From Lotmaria passim (Eukaryota; Euglenozoa; Kinetoplastea; Trypanosomatida; Trypanosomatidae): a DNA stretch of 64,000 bases. Numbering within the stretch: position 1 is the first letter of the stretch; each line of letters begins with the position of its first letter. The translations under genes were made by a program, and so were the position numbers. The stretch covers positions 310,001-374,000 of the forward strand of contig CP140203.1 of the NCBI GenBank assembly GCA_037349495.1, read 5' to 3'. Positions 29,501 to 37,046 of the stretch are shown piece by piece. Under the pieces are notes generated by a model, which saw only the letters and a program-made list of their open reading frames with translations, was not told the DNA's origin and made no database searches.

Positions 29501-29540
29501 CGTCCAGTGCGGAGTCACGGTGCTGCTGACGTCAACGTAG
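26514..29540 (+). CDS. Dynactin subunit p62 (DCTN4)-type protein
   Basis: Dynactin p62 sits at the pointed end of the dynactin filament, the dynein activator that links the motor to cargo. The zinc-binding signature of the family is visible: CPTC (about residues 90-93), a CLQCFLCPRC block (about 186-195) and YFTVCRCCQWHS (about 226-237), whose order and spacing resemble the CANCFDCPSC and LTCGFCRW segments of animal p62. The C-terminal third contains a beta-rich region (about 755-830 and the last 100 residues) that could match the rest of the fold. The protein is 1008 residues, about twice the animal length, through Ala/Ser/Pro-rich inserts. The upstream neighbour is axonemal dynein LC1, but co-location in a kinetoplastid cluster is weak functional evidence. 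The family call rests mainly on the Cys motifs. Confidence 0.72.
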   Translation: MASSSSAPPLPRSWNAAIHLSDPAFTSRVDFADAYVLPTSGTPTPTAVLVSPWLLTTPPPITATMAAGSTSVGASASVPVCVETVPLAWRCPTCGSLEVEQLFWRRPPPQRPCLFASSSNASRINDSEGFFDAPAAAAARRRAALARVLRLQGLSPAMKAKLERHRRRRERREEMRWRSLYINPRCLQCFLCPRCGGHQGSSSSSSSSSAPSVAALDVCLTKDLRYFTVCRCCQWHSYQAFPSMEQLLSYLDSSIGEDKAEAMRDWRASQRSANAALRSRLHEMLHGPPYDEVEGVSEEDVALQGPPKATVSQAAWEKYRQLTRGAQRGTLTNTPRGDLSPRERERRDFAKDEADAALLTGLHPALALEELRGREAARRASTIADNQAMCVPPGAVQATRAVGLGQEAWMHFYGLANDVSRLTNAAAASEVGVIVSTQQSILGLRAEAVDTRQLTLLEWMQRYQPAAFIAQQRKAAAAAAAAASPASPTRTAAQHVSGSSPSAIAAFLSALPDKTPAKVTETPVKLVFSTPAATTVHAPATSTPGPRNVTPTPSMSALYHTPTSAYLQSLLLREDDHALGLPAYCVPRSRKELLTGLVWRLRPTAANTADVSDGGGGDMDEEMVSIHGRSVPCTRVVVLNRPALSDREVQRVYEHWAQLLEKQAERLCAGQQPQEKMKIIPSKAAGAQAGGGAGSDSEGDEAEVEDILTADAKGLSGGGASAKRQGGSARTTAAAVTTATSSEVSAALARKRKKSALPPPLFLDGSDFAVTGALPCWHFMGCGPANSDDGSTLTGEKEAQGLEWHFRLINVHLQHDLYVTKLAVCGVSVRGDAKGNESKGNSVRGNVNPSSLKLLLSTADAPSLQLPVVLRSQCSPEERALLAQSQPLSAAMSTPSSSPPQPSPPSSAQLSCLSPEQSAASLPSLKEMIVTIRMPADAGVTAGDNAHTSSPGLFSVYVALAMEVLTPLPEVSALPTLTNPSAPTADGSSCRFIYHTVQCGVTVLLTST

Positions 29541-30299
29541 GCAAGGCTGATGATCCGTTACTATGTGTGTGTTCGAGTGTGGCTTCTGCGCCCCCCTTCT
29601 CTCCCCACCCTCTCCATTTTATTTTTTTTTTTTTTTGACGCGTGCACACCACTACCCGTCACACAGCCCTGAAAGCACATCCAGAATTCTCAAAAAGACA
29701 AAGGAAGAAGTTTTTTTTTTAGCGTGTTAAACCAAGTAAAGGCACTTAGCGACTCGTGATAGCAGTTGCAGTTGTGGTTGTTGCTTTTCTCGTGGTTTAT
29801 CAAGCCAAGACGCAGTAGAGCCGCGTACAGCACTTTTTCTCTTGTTGTAGGCCACCCATCCTCTCTTGACAAGGTTCGAGCGCTACACGGATACGGAAGG
29901 GACACTGAAGCACACACTCAGCGAAATGCGTTTTTTTTTTTTTTCCTGTAGGATTGCATTTCCTCCTCTACCTCCCTCTTTCGTTCTCTTTCTATTCTCC
30001 GATTTCAATGTCCTTGTTTTTTTTTTTTTTTGCCGTTGTCGTCGTTTTGTTTTGCTTGTCTTTTTTTTTTTTTTTGACACAGAAGTACTGGTCCATTTTC
30101 AGTGAGAGTCGTCTTTTCTCGGTTTTTTTTTTTCCTCTTGATGGTAAGCGTGCGTCATGTGTAATGGAAGGCTGAGCTTAAAACACGCATCATAGACATC
30201 CTATCTTCTTCTTCTTTTTTTTTTTTCCTTTAATCCGTTCTATATACCACACATAGCCTTGTTTTTTTTAGTGTCTCACCGGTGCTACGCGCGGTCATA
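29541..30299 (+). other. Intergenic region, 0.76 kb
   Basis: T-tracts near 29622-29636, 29711-29719, 29932-29944, 30018-30030, 30061-30075 and 30122-30132 dominate. No gene or RNA is recognised. Confidence 0.7.
30202..30256 (+). promoter_or_regulatory. Probable trans-splice acceptor of the SNF2 gene
   Basis: A (CTT)n/T-rich tract (to about 30231) is followed by AT-rich sequence and the first AG at 30255-30256, giving a 43-nt 5' UTR. Confidence 0.45.
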
Positions 30300-33200
30300 A
30301 TGGCTAGTGACAATGAGGTTTTTTTCGTGGATTCCTCGGCAAGCGAAGGGGAGGAGGAAGACGACTACCACCACCACCGCCATCAAGATCGGCACGGCCG
30401 AGTCAACAGCGGCAGCGAAGCGAGCACGCCCGCTCACCAACCACTGGCGACGCCCTCCCCTACGATGGAAGATCTGTTTTTTCGCCTCGCACCGCCGAAG
30501 CGCCATCTCACCGCAACACCACCACCGCTCGCCTTTGCACCGAACCAAAGCTCACCCCTAGTCGCTGCAAGTCCCTTCGATGCGACACAGATGGGCAGCA
30601 CGACAACTTCCTCAGTCACAGTCAGCGGCAGCGGACCGCAGCTGGTAGAACAGGCAGACTTCCCATACGCTGGTGGTTCGCCCTGCGCGATGCCTGTGGC
30701 ACAGCTCCCCCCGACCCCACGCTCGTTGGCGGAACTGCGCGGGATGACCTCTTCTGAGGTCCGCGAAGAGTTGGAGCGCTTCTTTGTGCGAAAAGACGCG
30801 CTTGTAAAGCGCTTTAGCGCGGCCGAGGCGCAGCTGCAGGCTTCACAAGAGGCGAGTGTCGAAAAGGCTGCCTCCTCAAGAAGCACTGTGTTGGCTCGCG
30901 ATCGCTGCCGTCGACTTGTGAACGTCAGCAACTGGGGCGCTGCCGTCAACGGCTACTCGCAGTGGGATGTCCTGCTGCCCTCGGCTCTCTTGCCGGATGT
31001 ATCGTCCACTGAACAAGGAGCACCAGCCGCCGGACCAATGCGGCGCACCCTGCGTCCTCATCAAATCGAAGGGATCCGCTTCCTCTGGAGTGTGCTGGCG
31101 GAAGGTCCGGTTGGCCAGGTGCCTGCGGTGGGCTGTATCCTCGCTCACACCATGGGGCTTGGCAAGACAGGGCAAGTGGTCGTTTTCCTTCACCTCTTCA
31201 TGGCAGCCTTCCAACGCCGTGTCGACAGCAAGAACAGTGCCGCTGGCACCAGCGCCAGTAGGGCCAGTCCATGCCCGTCTCCGTCGGCAGCGCGTCTGCC
31301 GCGTGCGCTCATTGCGATCCCCAAATCCACCCAGTCCGGCTGGAAGCGCGAGTTCGACACATGGTCGCTGTGCTTCCCCGAGCCCTATCGCCTCCACCCG
31401 CTCTACATCGAGGAGGGCCGCAATGCCCGTCAGCGCGTAGAAGTCTTCCACAAATGGCGGCACGAGGGCGGTGTGCTGCTGATCGGCTACGAGGCGCTGG
31501 TCCGCCTGATGCAGCTCGTCGAGGCCGACAGTGTCGTCGCGGCGCCGCCGAGGCGAGCGACGGAGCCGGCACAACGGAGTGATCACACAACAGCCGCAGC
31601 AGCACGCGAGCAGCACCGTCGCGACTTGCGTGAGCGTCGCACGGACGAAGGCGGCACAGCCTACGGCGGCGACGACGACCCGTTCACGGAGCTGGTCGTG
31701 TGCGACGAGGCCCACCGGCTCAAGTCTGTACACCTGCACGTCGTGCAAGCTCTTCGAGGTTTGCACCCGCTGCGCCGCATGCTCCTGACTGGCACCCCGC
31801 TTCAGAACCACCTGCACGAGTACTGGGCCATGATGGACTTCTGCGTGCACAAGTACTTCAGCCGTCGTCGCTTTCGTGAGTACTTCATCCAGCCCATCGA
31901 GTCGTCCGCCAGCACGCGCGCCTCGGAGAAGGAGGTAGACCTGGCTCGGAAAAAGACGTTCACGCTGATCAACGAAGTACGCCACTTCGTGCAGCGCGTC
32001 GACAGCACCCCGCTCCGCAACGAGCTGCCGCCGCTGCACGAGTATGTGGTAGTGCTGCCGCCCTCGCAGCTGCAGAAGGAGTTGTACCTGCGCTTTATTC
32101 AGATCGTCCAGCACGACGGCAGCCAGAAGCTGCAGTTCCTGCCGGCGGTATCCTACTCGGGTAAGATCGCGGCGCACCCCCAACTGCTTTTCCAGATGCG
32201 GGACCGAATCACGGAGGCTGCGGCAAACAATAACAGCCACAGCCACAGCACATCTGCAGGACGAAACGGAAGCCGGTCAATGGCTGGCAATAAGCGGGTC
32301 AGCGACCACCGGGCGCTGAAAAAGAAGAGTCAGCAGCAGCAGCGACCACCACCAGCACAGCCCCCTGCCAAGCGCCAGCGTTCTTCAGACGATGACGAGG
32401 CGCGCGAGGCAGACAGCATCAATCGAAGCAGCGGCGGCAATGACGACGGCGAGGACAAGACCTCCAGCAGCAGCGGAGATAGCACCGACGCTATTGTTGT
32501 CTCTGACTCCGACGGCAGTCTCGAGGAGGCGAAGGCAGTGAAGGAGGAGGAGGAGTTCGCGCGGGTGACGCAGCAGTCTTTTTCCTCTCGCTACCCGGCC
32601 CCTCTCACTTACGAGGAGCTCTGCATTCCACCGTCGCCGGCCTACGTGCCACAGCTGGAGGAGGGCGTCAAGCTCTACACGGCGATGAAGTTGATTGTCG
32701 CCGCAATGGCACAGCGCGAGAAAGTTCTGCTCTTCAGTCTCTCCACGCAGCTCCTCACCTTCTTTGAGCTCATGGTGGCCAAGGTGAACGCGGAGTGGCG
32801 TCAGCGTCCCGGCAGCGGCGGTGACGGCCTGGCAGGTGCATTGCCGCACCCACTGCTACAGCAGCCCATCCGGTACTGCCGGCTGGATGGCAACCACACG
32901 GCGGCGCAGCGGGCGGCGATGCTCGATGAGTTCGACCGCGAGGACGGACCGGATCTCTTTCTCCTCAGCATGAAGGCGGGCGGCGTTGGTGTCACTATAA
33001 CCGCCGCCACACGCGTCATCCTCGTGGACACCAGCTTCAACCCGGCAGACGATCAGCAGGCGATTGGCCGCGCCTACCGCTACGGGCAGACCCGCCCTGT
33101 CTTCGTTTACCGCCTCATGTGCTACCCCACCCTGGAGTACAGCATCTTCGTGCAGAAGCTGGCGAAGGAGTGGCTGTTCAAGACGGTGGTGGAGGAGACG

Positions 33201-34070
33201 TCGGTGAAGCGGGACGGGCTGTCCGGCATGCACCTGAAGGAACTCTTCTCCCTCCTCACCCGTGCAGCAAAGGTGCTGGCGAAACCGCCGGCGGCCACCC
33301 GCGCACAGGCGCAGACCACCAAAGACGTCCTCGACGACGACCCGCTTCTGAGTGTCGTGCAGAGCGACCTGCTCTACGCCCAGCGCTACGAGATGTTCCT
33401 GGAGCAGGATCAAAACGATCAGTACGGCGTGGCAGAGGAAGAGTTCTACAGGGACTACTGTCGTAATCGCCTCTTCAGCACGGCCGACGACGAGGATGCG
33501 GAGCGGCAGGCCGAGGCGCGGCGACGGCAGCAGCAGCAGCAGCGGCGCGACGACGCAGCACAGCTGCAGTCACAGTCGAAGACGCTCATGAGTATGGTGG
33601 ACGACCTCATCCGTTCACGAGCTGGGACTGACCCGCAACTGGCGCGGCTGCTCTCCGCGATGGGCCTCCATATCGACCCTGACAGCGGTCGAATGCAGAC
33701 ACGCAGTTCGGCTGTTGCGCCGCCACCGTCGCTGGAGCAGAGCGATGAGCATTTTGCACCCTCTCCGGTCGTGCTGGTAGGCGGTGGTGGCAGTCACAAC
33801 GGCGGTGTGCCGCGGCCGCCTCGCTCGCCTCGCCTGCACGACTCCCGGCAGACCGCGGTGCTGTTACTGGACTCGGACGACGACGACGACGACAAGAGCA
33901 ACAACGCGGGTCAGCGAAATGGTGTCGGCGGAGATGAGGGCGGTACTCGAACTTCCGTCGACACGGCGAACCGGATCGCCGCCTCGCTCGCTCGCCAGCC
34001 ATATGCGCGTTACCGCCCGGGCGGCTCTCCCTCGCGAGCTGTGGAGATCGACAGCGATGTCTCGCAATAA
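30300..34070 (+). CDS. SNF2-family DNA translocase, ATRX/RAD54-like
   Basis: SNF2 ATPases track along DNA and move or remodel nucleosomes or recombination intermediates. The 1256-residue product starts at the ATG at 30300 (upstream codons to a GTG at 30282 are non-coding in character). The helicase motifs are complete: motif I in CILAHTMGLGKT (about residues 280-291), motif II DEAH (about 468-471), motif III LLTGTPLQNH (about 495-504), motif V in MKAGGVGVTIT (about 890-900) and motif VI QAIGRAYRYGQ (about 919-929). The ILAHxMGLGKT wording and the YRYGQTRPVFVYRL segment are those of the ATRX/ARIP4/RAD54-like branch rather than ISWI or SWI2. About 130 disordered residues (near 640-770) separate the two RecA lobes. 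Both ends are acidic and disordered. No ADD, PHD, chromo or base-J-hydroxylase domain is seen. Probably nuclear; target unknown. Confidence 0.88.
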   Translation: MASDNEVFFVDSSASEGEEEDDYHHHRHQDRHGRVNSGSEASTPAHQPLATPSPTMEDLFFRLAPPKRHLTATPPPLAFAPNQSSPLVAASPFDATQMGSTTTSSVTVSGSGPQLVEQADFPYAGGSPCAMPVAQLPPTPRSLAELRGMTSSEVREELERFFVRKDALVKRFSAAEAQLQASQEASVEKAASSRSTVLARDRCRRLVNVSNWGAAVNGYSQWDVLLPSALLPDVSSTEQGAPAAGPMRRTLRPHQIEGIRFLWSVLAEGPVGQVPAVGCILAHTMGLGKTGQVVVFLHLFMAAFQRRVDSKNSAAGTSASRASPCPSPSAARLPRALIAIPKSTQSGWKREFDTWSLCFPEPYRLHPLYIEEGRNARQRVEVFHKWRHEGGVLLIGYEALVRLMQLVEADSVVAAPPRRATEPAQRSDHTTAAAAREQHRRDLRERRTDEGGTAYGGDDDPFTELVVCDEAHRLKSVHLHVVQALRGLHPLRRMLLTGTPLQNHLHEYWAMMDFCVHKYFSRRRFREYFIQPIESSASTRASEKEVDLARKKTFTLINEVRHFVQRVDSTPLRNELPPLHEYVVVLPPSQLQKELYLRFIQIVQHDGSQKLQFLPAVSYSGKIAAHPQLLFQMRDRITEAAANNNSHSHSTSAGRNGSRSMAGNKRVSDHRALKKKSQQQQRPPPAQPPAKRQRSSDDDEAREADSINRSSGGNDDGEDKTSSSSGDSTDAIVVSDSDGSLEEAKAVKEEEEFARVTQQSFSSRYPAPLTYEELCIPPSPAYVPQLEEGVKLYTAMKLIVAAMAQREKVLLFSLSTQLLTFFELMVAKVNAEWRQRPGSGGDGLAGALPHPLLQQPIRYCRLDGNHTAAQRAAMLDEFDREDGPDLFLLSMKAGGVGVTITAATRVILVDTSFNPADDQQAIGRAYRYGQTRPVFVYRLMCYPTLEYSIFVQKLAKEWLFKTVVEETSVKRDGLSGMHLKELFSLLTRAAKVLAKPPAATRAQAQTTKDVLDDDPLLSVVQSDLLYAQRYEMFLEQDQNDQYGVAEEEFYRDYCRNRLFSTADDEDAERQAEARRRQQQQQRRDDAAQLQSQSKTLMSMVDDLIRSRAGTDPQLARLLSAMGLHIDPDSGRMQTRSSAVAPPPSLEQSDEHFAPSPVVLVGGGGSHNGGVPRPPRSPRLHDSRQTAVLLLDSDDDDDDKSNNAGQRNGVGGDEGGTRTSVDTANRIAASLARQPYARYRPGGSPSRAVEIDSDVSQ

Positions 34071-34775
34071 TAATAACAATAGTAATAATAAACGGAAAGG
34101 CTGCGGCTTATCCCATGTGCACATTTGTGTAGACTCCCTTCCGCCTAGTGGGCAAGAGGACATGATGTTTGCTTTGGAAGGACCCTCGTATACCACATTA
34201 ACTCCGCCTTTTTCTTTTTCCTTGTTATTATTATTAGTGTTTTTTTTTTTTTTAAGTTGCCCGCGATTAAAAGCAAAGATTGTTGTCCAAAGAAAACGGG
34301 AAAAAAAAAAAACAGAAGTAGTCGTTGCGAAACAAGACTTGGTGCGCGACGCTAAAAGACTGGAAAAAAGAAGGGATACAACTTCAACACCCTTCTTTCG
34401 TCTCTCTCTCTCTCTCCACTGCCGCACTCTTTTTTTTTTTTTTCCTATCGAAGTGCTTAATGCAGTCAGAACGCCGTCGTTTGTCAGTAAGACGCTGTGT
34501 ACTCTTCGCTTTTATGTGTTTTTTTTTTTTTTTTAATTTGATCTCACAACGGTTGTGCACCTCCTTGTGTTACGCGCCTGCCCCCCAGTGAAGCAGAGAT
34601 TGTTTTTTTATCGCTGAGCACGTCGTGCAGCATACCTACACATCGCAAACAAAACACAAATACAACCACATTCAGTAAAGGCCCCCCCCCAAAAAAAAAA
34701 AAGAGAAGAAGGGAAAGAAAATAAAAGGAAGGAGTCGTAGTTACACGTTGCAACAACAACAACAGCAGCAGCAGC
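34071..34775 (+). other. Intergenic region, 0.7 kb
   Basis: Starts with AAT-rich sequence, then alternates T-tracts and A-tracts (for example T12 near 34241-34253, A12 near 34301-34312, A12 near 34690-34702). The last 20 bases are CAA/CAG triplets running into the next ATG. Confidence 0.7.
34519..34588 (+). promoter_or_regulatory. Probable splice signal of the zinc-finger/2H gene
   Basis: A T17 tract (about 34519-34535) followed by C/T-rich sequence ends in CCCCCCAG with the first AG at 34587-34588, implying a 187-nt 5' UTR. Confidence 0.4.
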
Positions 34776-36377
34776 ATGGCGCACCTCATCGCACCGCCCT
34801 CCTCCGTGCAGCCCATGACGAAGGAAGACGTCGCCGTGGTGCAGGCCGAGAAGCGCGTCGACGCCGCTACACGCGAGCAGCTCGTCAAGGTGTATGGCGA
34901 CTCACGCGATCCGCATAGCCGGCCTATCGAGTTGACCCGCCCGCCCCACCGCAGCTGGATGTGTACGTCCTGCGGAAAAGTGAGCACTGACATCCGCCAC
35001 CTCTGTGGCTATTGCCTCTGCCCAGAGCCCGGCTACTGCGTAAACGAGCGCGCCAAAGCCGCCAAGGCGAAGGCCGAGGCCGGCATGGATGCGCGTCTCA
35101 CGGCAGCCGAGGTGGCGCGCAGCAGCAGCAGCGGCGACGACGTGCGGCGTCCCGGCACGAACAACGATGCGGACGTGCAGCTGCTGTATATCTCCTCAAC
35201 GAAGCGCACGTACCGCCTCTTCACAGAGCCGCACGTGCCGACGACTGCGTCGTACGCGAAGGCGTCGCAGCGTACCGCGAAAATGCACGAGGAGGAGGAA
35301 GGGGTCATGGATGAAATGGACATGAAGGAAGGAGATGAGGACAAGGTGGATGACGTGTGGGATGATGAGCCAGATTGCGGGGAGGGACAGTCATGTCGAC
35401 CGGGCAGTGGTGGTGGTTGTAATAAGTGTGGCAGCAGTGGTGAGGCGGCGACTGCCGCTTCCACGGGTGCGAGGCCGGAAGCGGAGCGGCGACCTCCCAA
35501 CGAAGAAAAAGTAGACGGCGGCTTTACTCATTTCGTGTCGATTCCGCTGGGCAAGCTGCCCGCCATAACCGCCAACGCGGACCGCGTACTGGAGGACCTG
35601 CGGAGCTTTGTGGGTGGCGCGGACAGCCACGCAGAAGCCGGGGAGGAGAACGGGGAGGGCGAGGACAGGAATGGGGCCGCCGCCTCCAGGTCCGCGGCCA
35701 CGCCCGATCTGGTCACGAGCACGGCGAAGCTGCACGTGACGCTGTTGATGCTCACCCTGCCCCGCCGCGAAGATGTGGAGTTTGCAAAGGAGTTGTTGCA
35801 GGGACCGTTTGCGGCTGCCTGGGCGGCCGTCAAGGAGAAAGCCGTCGCTGCTCTTCAGCAGAGTGAGAACAACCGTGGTAATAGTAGTGGCGCCTCTTCT
35901 TCCTCGTTGCTGCTCAGCGGCGACACGTCGATCGCCCCTGCGCGCCGCCACCCGCTCCTGCGCCTCGGCGGCGGGTTGCAGGTGATGAAGGCCGGCAACG
36001 ACAACGAGCTCTATCAACCGCAGAAAGCCAGCGTGGTGTACATGGGCGTCGACGACCCACGGGCTCTCGCCACAGTGCAGCAGCTACAGCAGGTCCTGCA
36101 CGACAGCTTTGCGGAGTTAATCCACGACGCAGACGAAGCGGAGCGATCGCGGCGGGTGCTGCATGTCACGCTTATGAACAAGAAGTGGCGGAAAGCGCGT
36201 GGTGCACCGCGACCATTTGATGCCCGGCCCATCGTGGAGGTGTTTCAAGACGCGGTCATCGGCGCCGGCGATGATGGCAAGCAGTTCTTTGAGATTCCGG
36301 AGCTGGAGTTGTGCTCGCTGCGACGACACGATGCTGAGACGGGCACCTACTTCGCGGAAGCGGTGGTGAAGATCTAA
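34776..36377 (+). CDS. Zinc finger plus AKAP7/ASCC1-type 2H phosphoesterase
   Basis: Two modules are visible in 533 residues. First, WMCTSCG...CGYC (residues 61-80) has the W-x-C-x2-C-x10-C-x2-C spacing of a RanBP2-type zinc finger, although the usual Asn is not present; further Cys residues (82, 88) follow. Second, from about residue 248 the protein matches the AKAP7/ASCC1 NLS-type fold of the 2H phosphoesterase superfamily: a FVSIPLGKL first strand, motif LHVTLLML with His320/Thr322, a middle LQVM...VVYMGV strand pair and a second LHVTLMNKKW with His463/Thr465. Both HxT motifs are intact, so catalysis on a 2',3'-cyclic phosphate or 2'-5' linkage is plausible. An acidic, disordered linker (about 170-215) joins the modules and a second one separates the His motifs. 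Likely role: RNA end or oligonucleotide processing, in cytosol or nucleus; the substrate is not known. Confidence 0.8.
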   Translation: MAHLIAPPSSVQPMTKEDVAVVQAEKRVDAATREQLVKVYGDSRDPHSRPIELTRPPHRSWMCTSCGKVSTDIRHLCGYCLCPEPGYCVNERAKAAKAKAEAGMDARLTAAEVARSSSSGDDVRRPGTNNDADVQLLYISSTKRTYRLFTEPHVPTTASYAKASQRTAKMHEEEEGVMDEMDMKEGDEDKVDDVWDDEPDCGEGQSCRPGSGGGCNKCGSSGEAATAASTGARPEAERRPPNEEKVDGGFTHFVSIPLGKLPAITANADRVLEDLRSFVGGADSHAEAGEENGEGEDRNGAAASRSAATPDLVTSTAKLHVTLLMLTLPRREDVEFAKELLQGPFAAAWAAVKEKAVAALQQSENNRGNSSGASSSSLLLSGDTSIAPARRHPLLRLGGGLQVMKAGNDNELYQPQKASVVYMGVDDPRALATVQQLQQVLHDSFAELIHDADEAERSRRVLHVTLMNKKWRKARGAPRPFDARPIVEVFQDAVIGAGDDGKQFFEIPELELCSLRRHDAETGTYFAEAVVKI

Positions 36378-37046
36378 TCGCCGACATGATTTTGATGATG
36401 GTGGTGGTGATGTGTGATGAGCTTTGCATCGGCAGAAGAGAAAAAAGAAAAGACCAGATGAGTCGAGCACTTGCCTAAACTACCAGATCTTCTTTTTTTT
36501 TTTTTACCTGAAGGAAGCTCCTGCAACTAGATCATAACACAGAAGAAAAAAAAGGCAGAAGTCGGTTGTATTAGAATTCGATCAAGTCAGAATCAAGACA
36601 CTGGTGAGTTGTTGTTATTAATGAGAAAAGAAAAAAATAGGGTATTTTTGGATTAAAAAGACGAATGTTACGTCGTATGGCACGTGCGCTGCTGTCGGGA
36701 AAGGGGCAAACTAGTGCACGCGTCCTGATCTTCTGCCGCAATCATCTCTGTTCTCCTCACTACTTGTCTTTTCTCTCTTTACTTTTTTCTTCTTTTTTTA
36801 ATTGACAGGAAAGCAAAAAACCGATCGTTCTTTGGGTCGGAGCTATCGCGCCTGATTCTTCGTACTTGTGTAGCACTTTTTTTGTTTCTCTGAAATCGGG
36901 GTCAGAGTTTCATTTTGTTTTTTTTTTGTTTTTTCAAATTATTAATGCCGACTTGATCATCAGAACTGCGGCACGTTTACTCTTCTCCTTTCTTTTTTTT
37001 TTTTTTGCTTTCATCTTTTTAGAGAGTCGGGCGATAAGACAAAGCC
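36378..37046 (+). other. Intergenic region, 0.67 kb
   Basis: A GATGGTGGTGGTGATG-like stretch follows the stop codon, then T- and A-rich sequence of moderate complexity. The final 70 bases are the splice signal for the next gene. No RNA gene is seen. Confidence 0.65.
36979..37022 (+). promoter_or_regulatory. Probable trans-splice acceptor of the TRAPPC10-like gene
   Basis: A 40-base pyrimidine tract, interrupted only by GC and CA, ends in TTTTTAG with the AG at 37021-37022, 24 nt before the ATG at 37047. One of the strongest acceptors in the window. Confidence 0.6.

Noticed and set aside
30876-32246. 456-codon minus-strand open frame
   Set aside because: It is a shadow of the SNF2 gene, whose helicase motifs are on the + strand.
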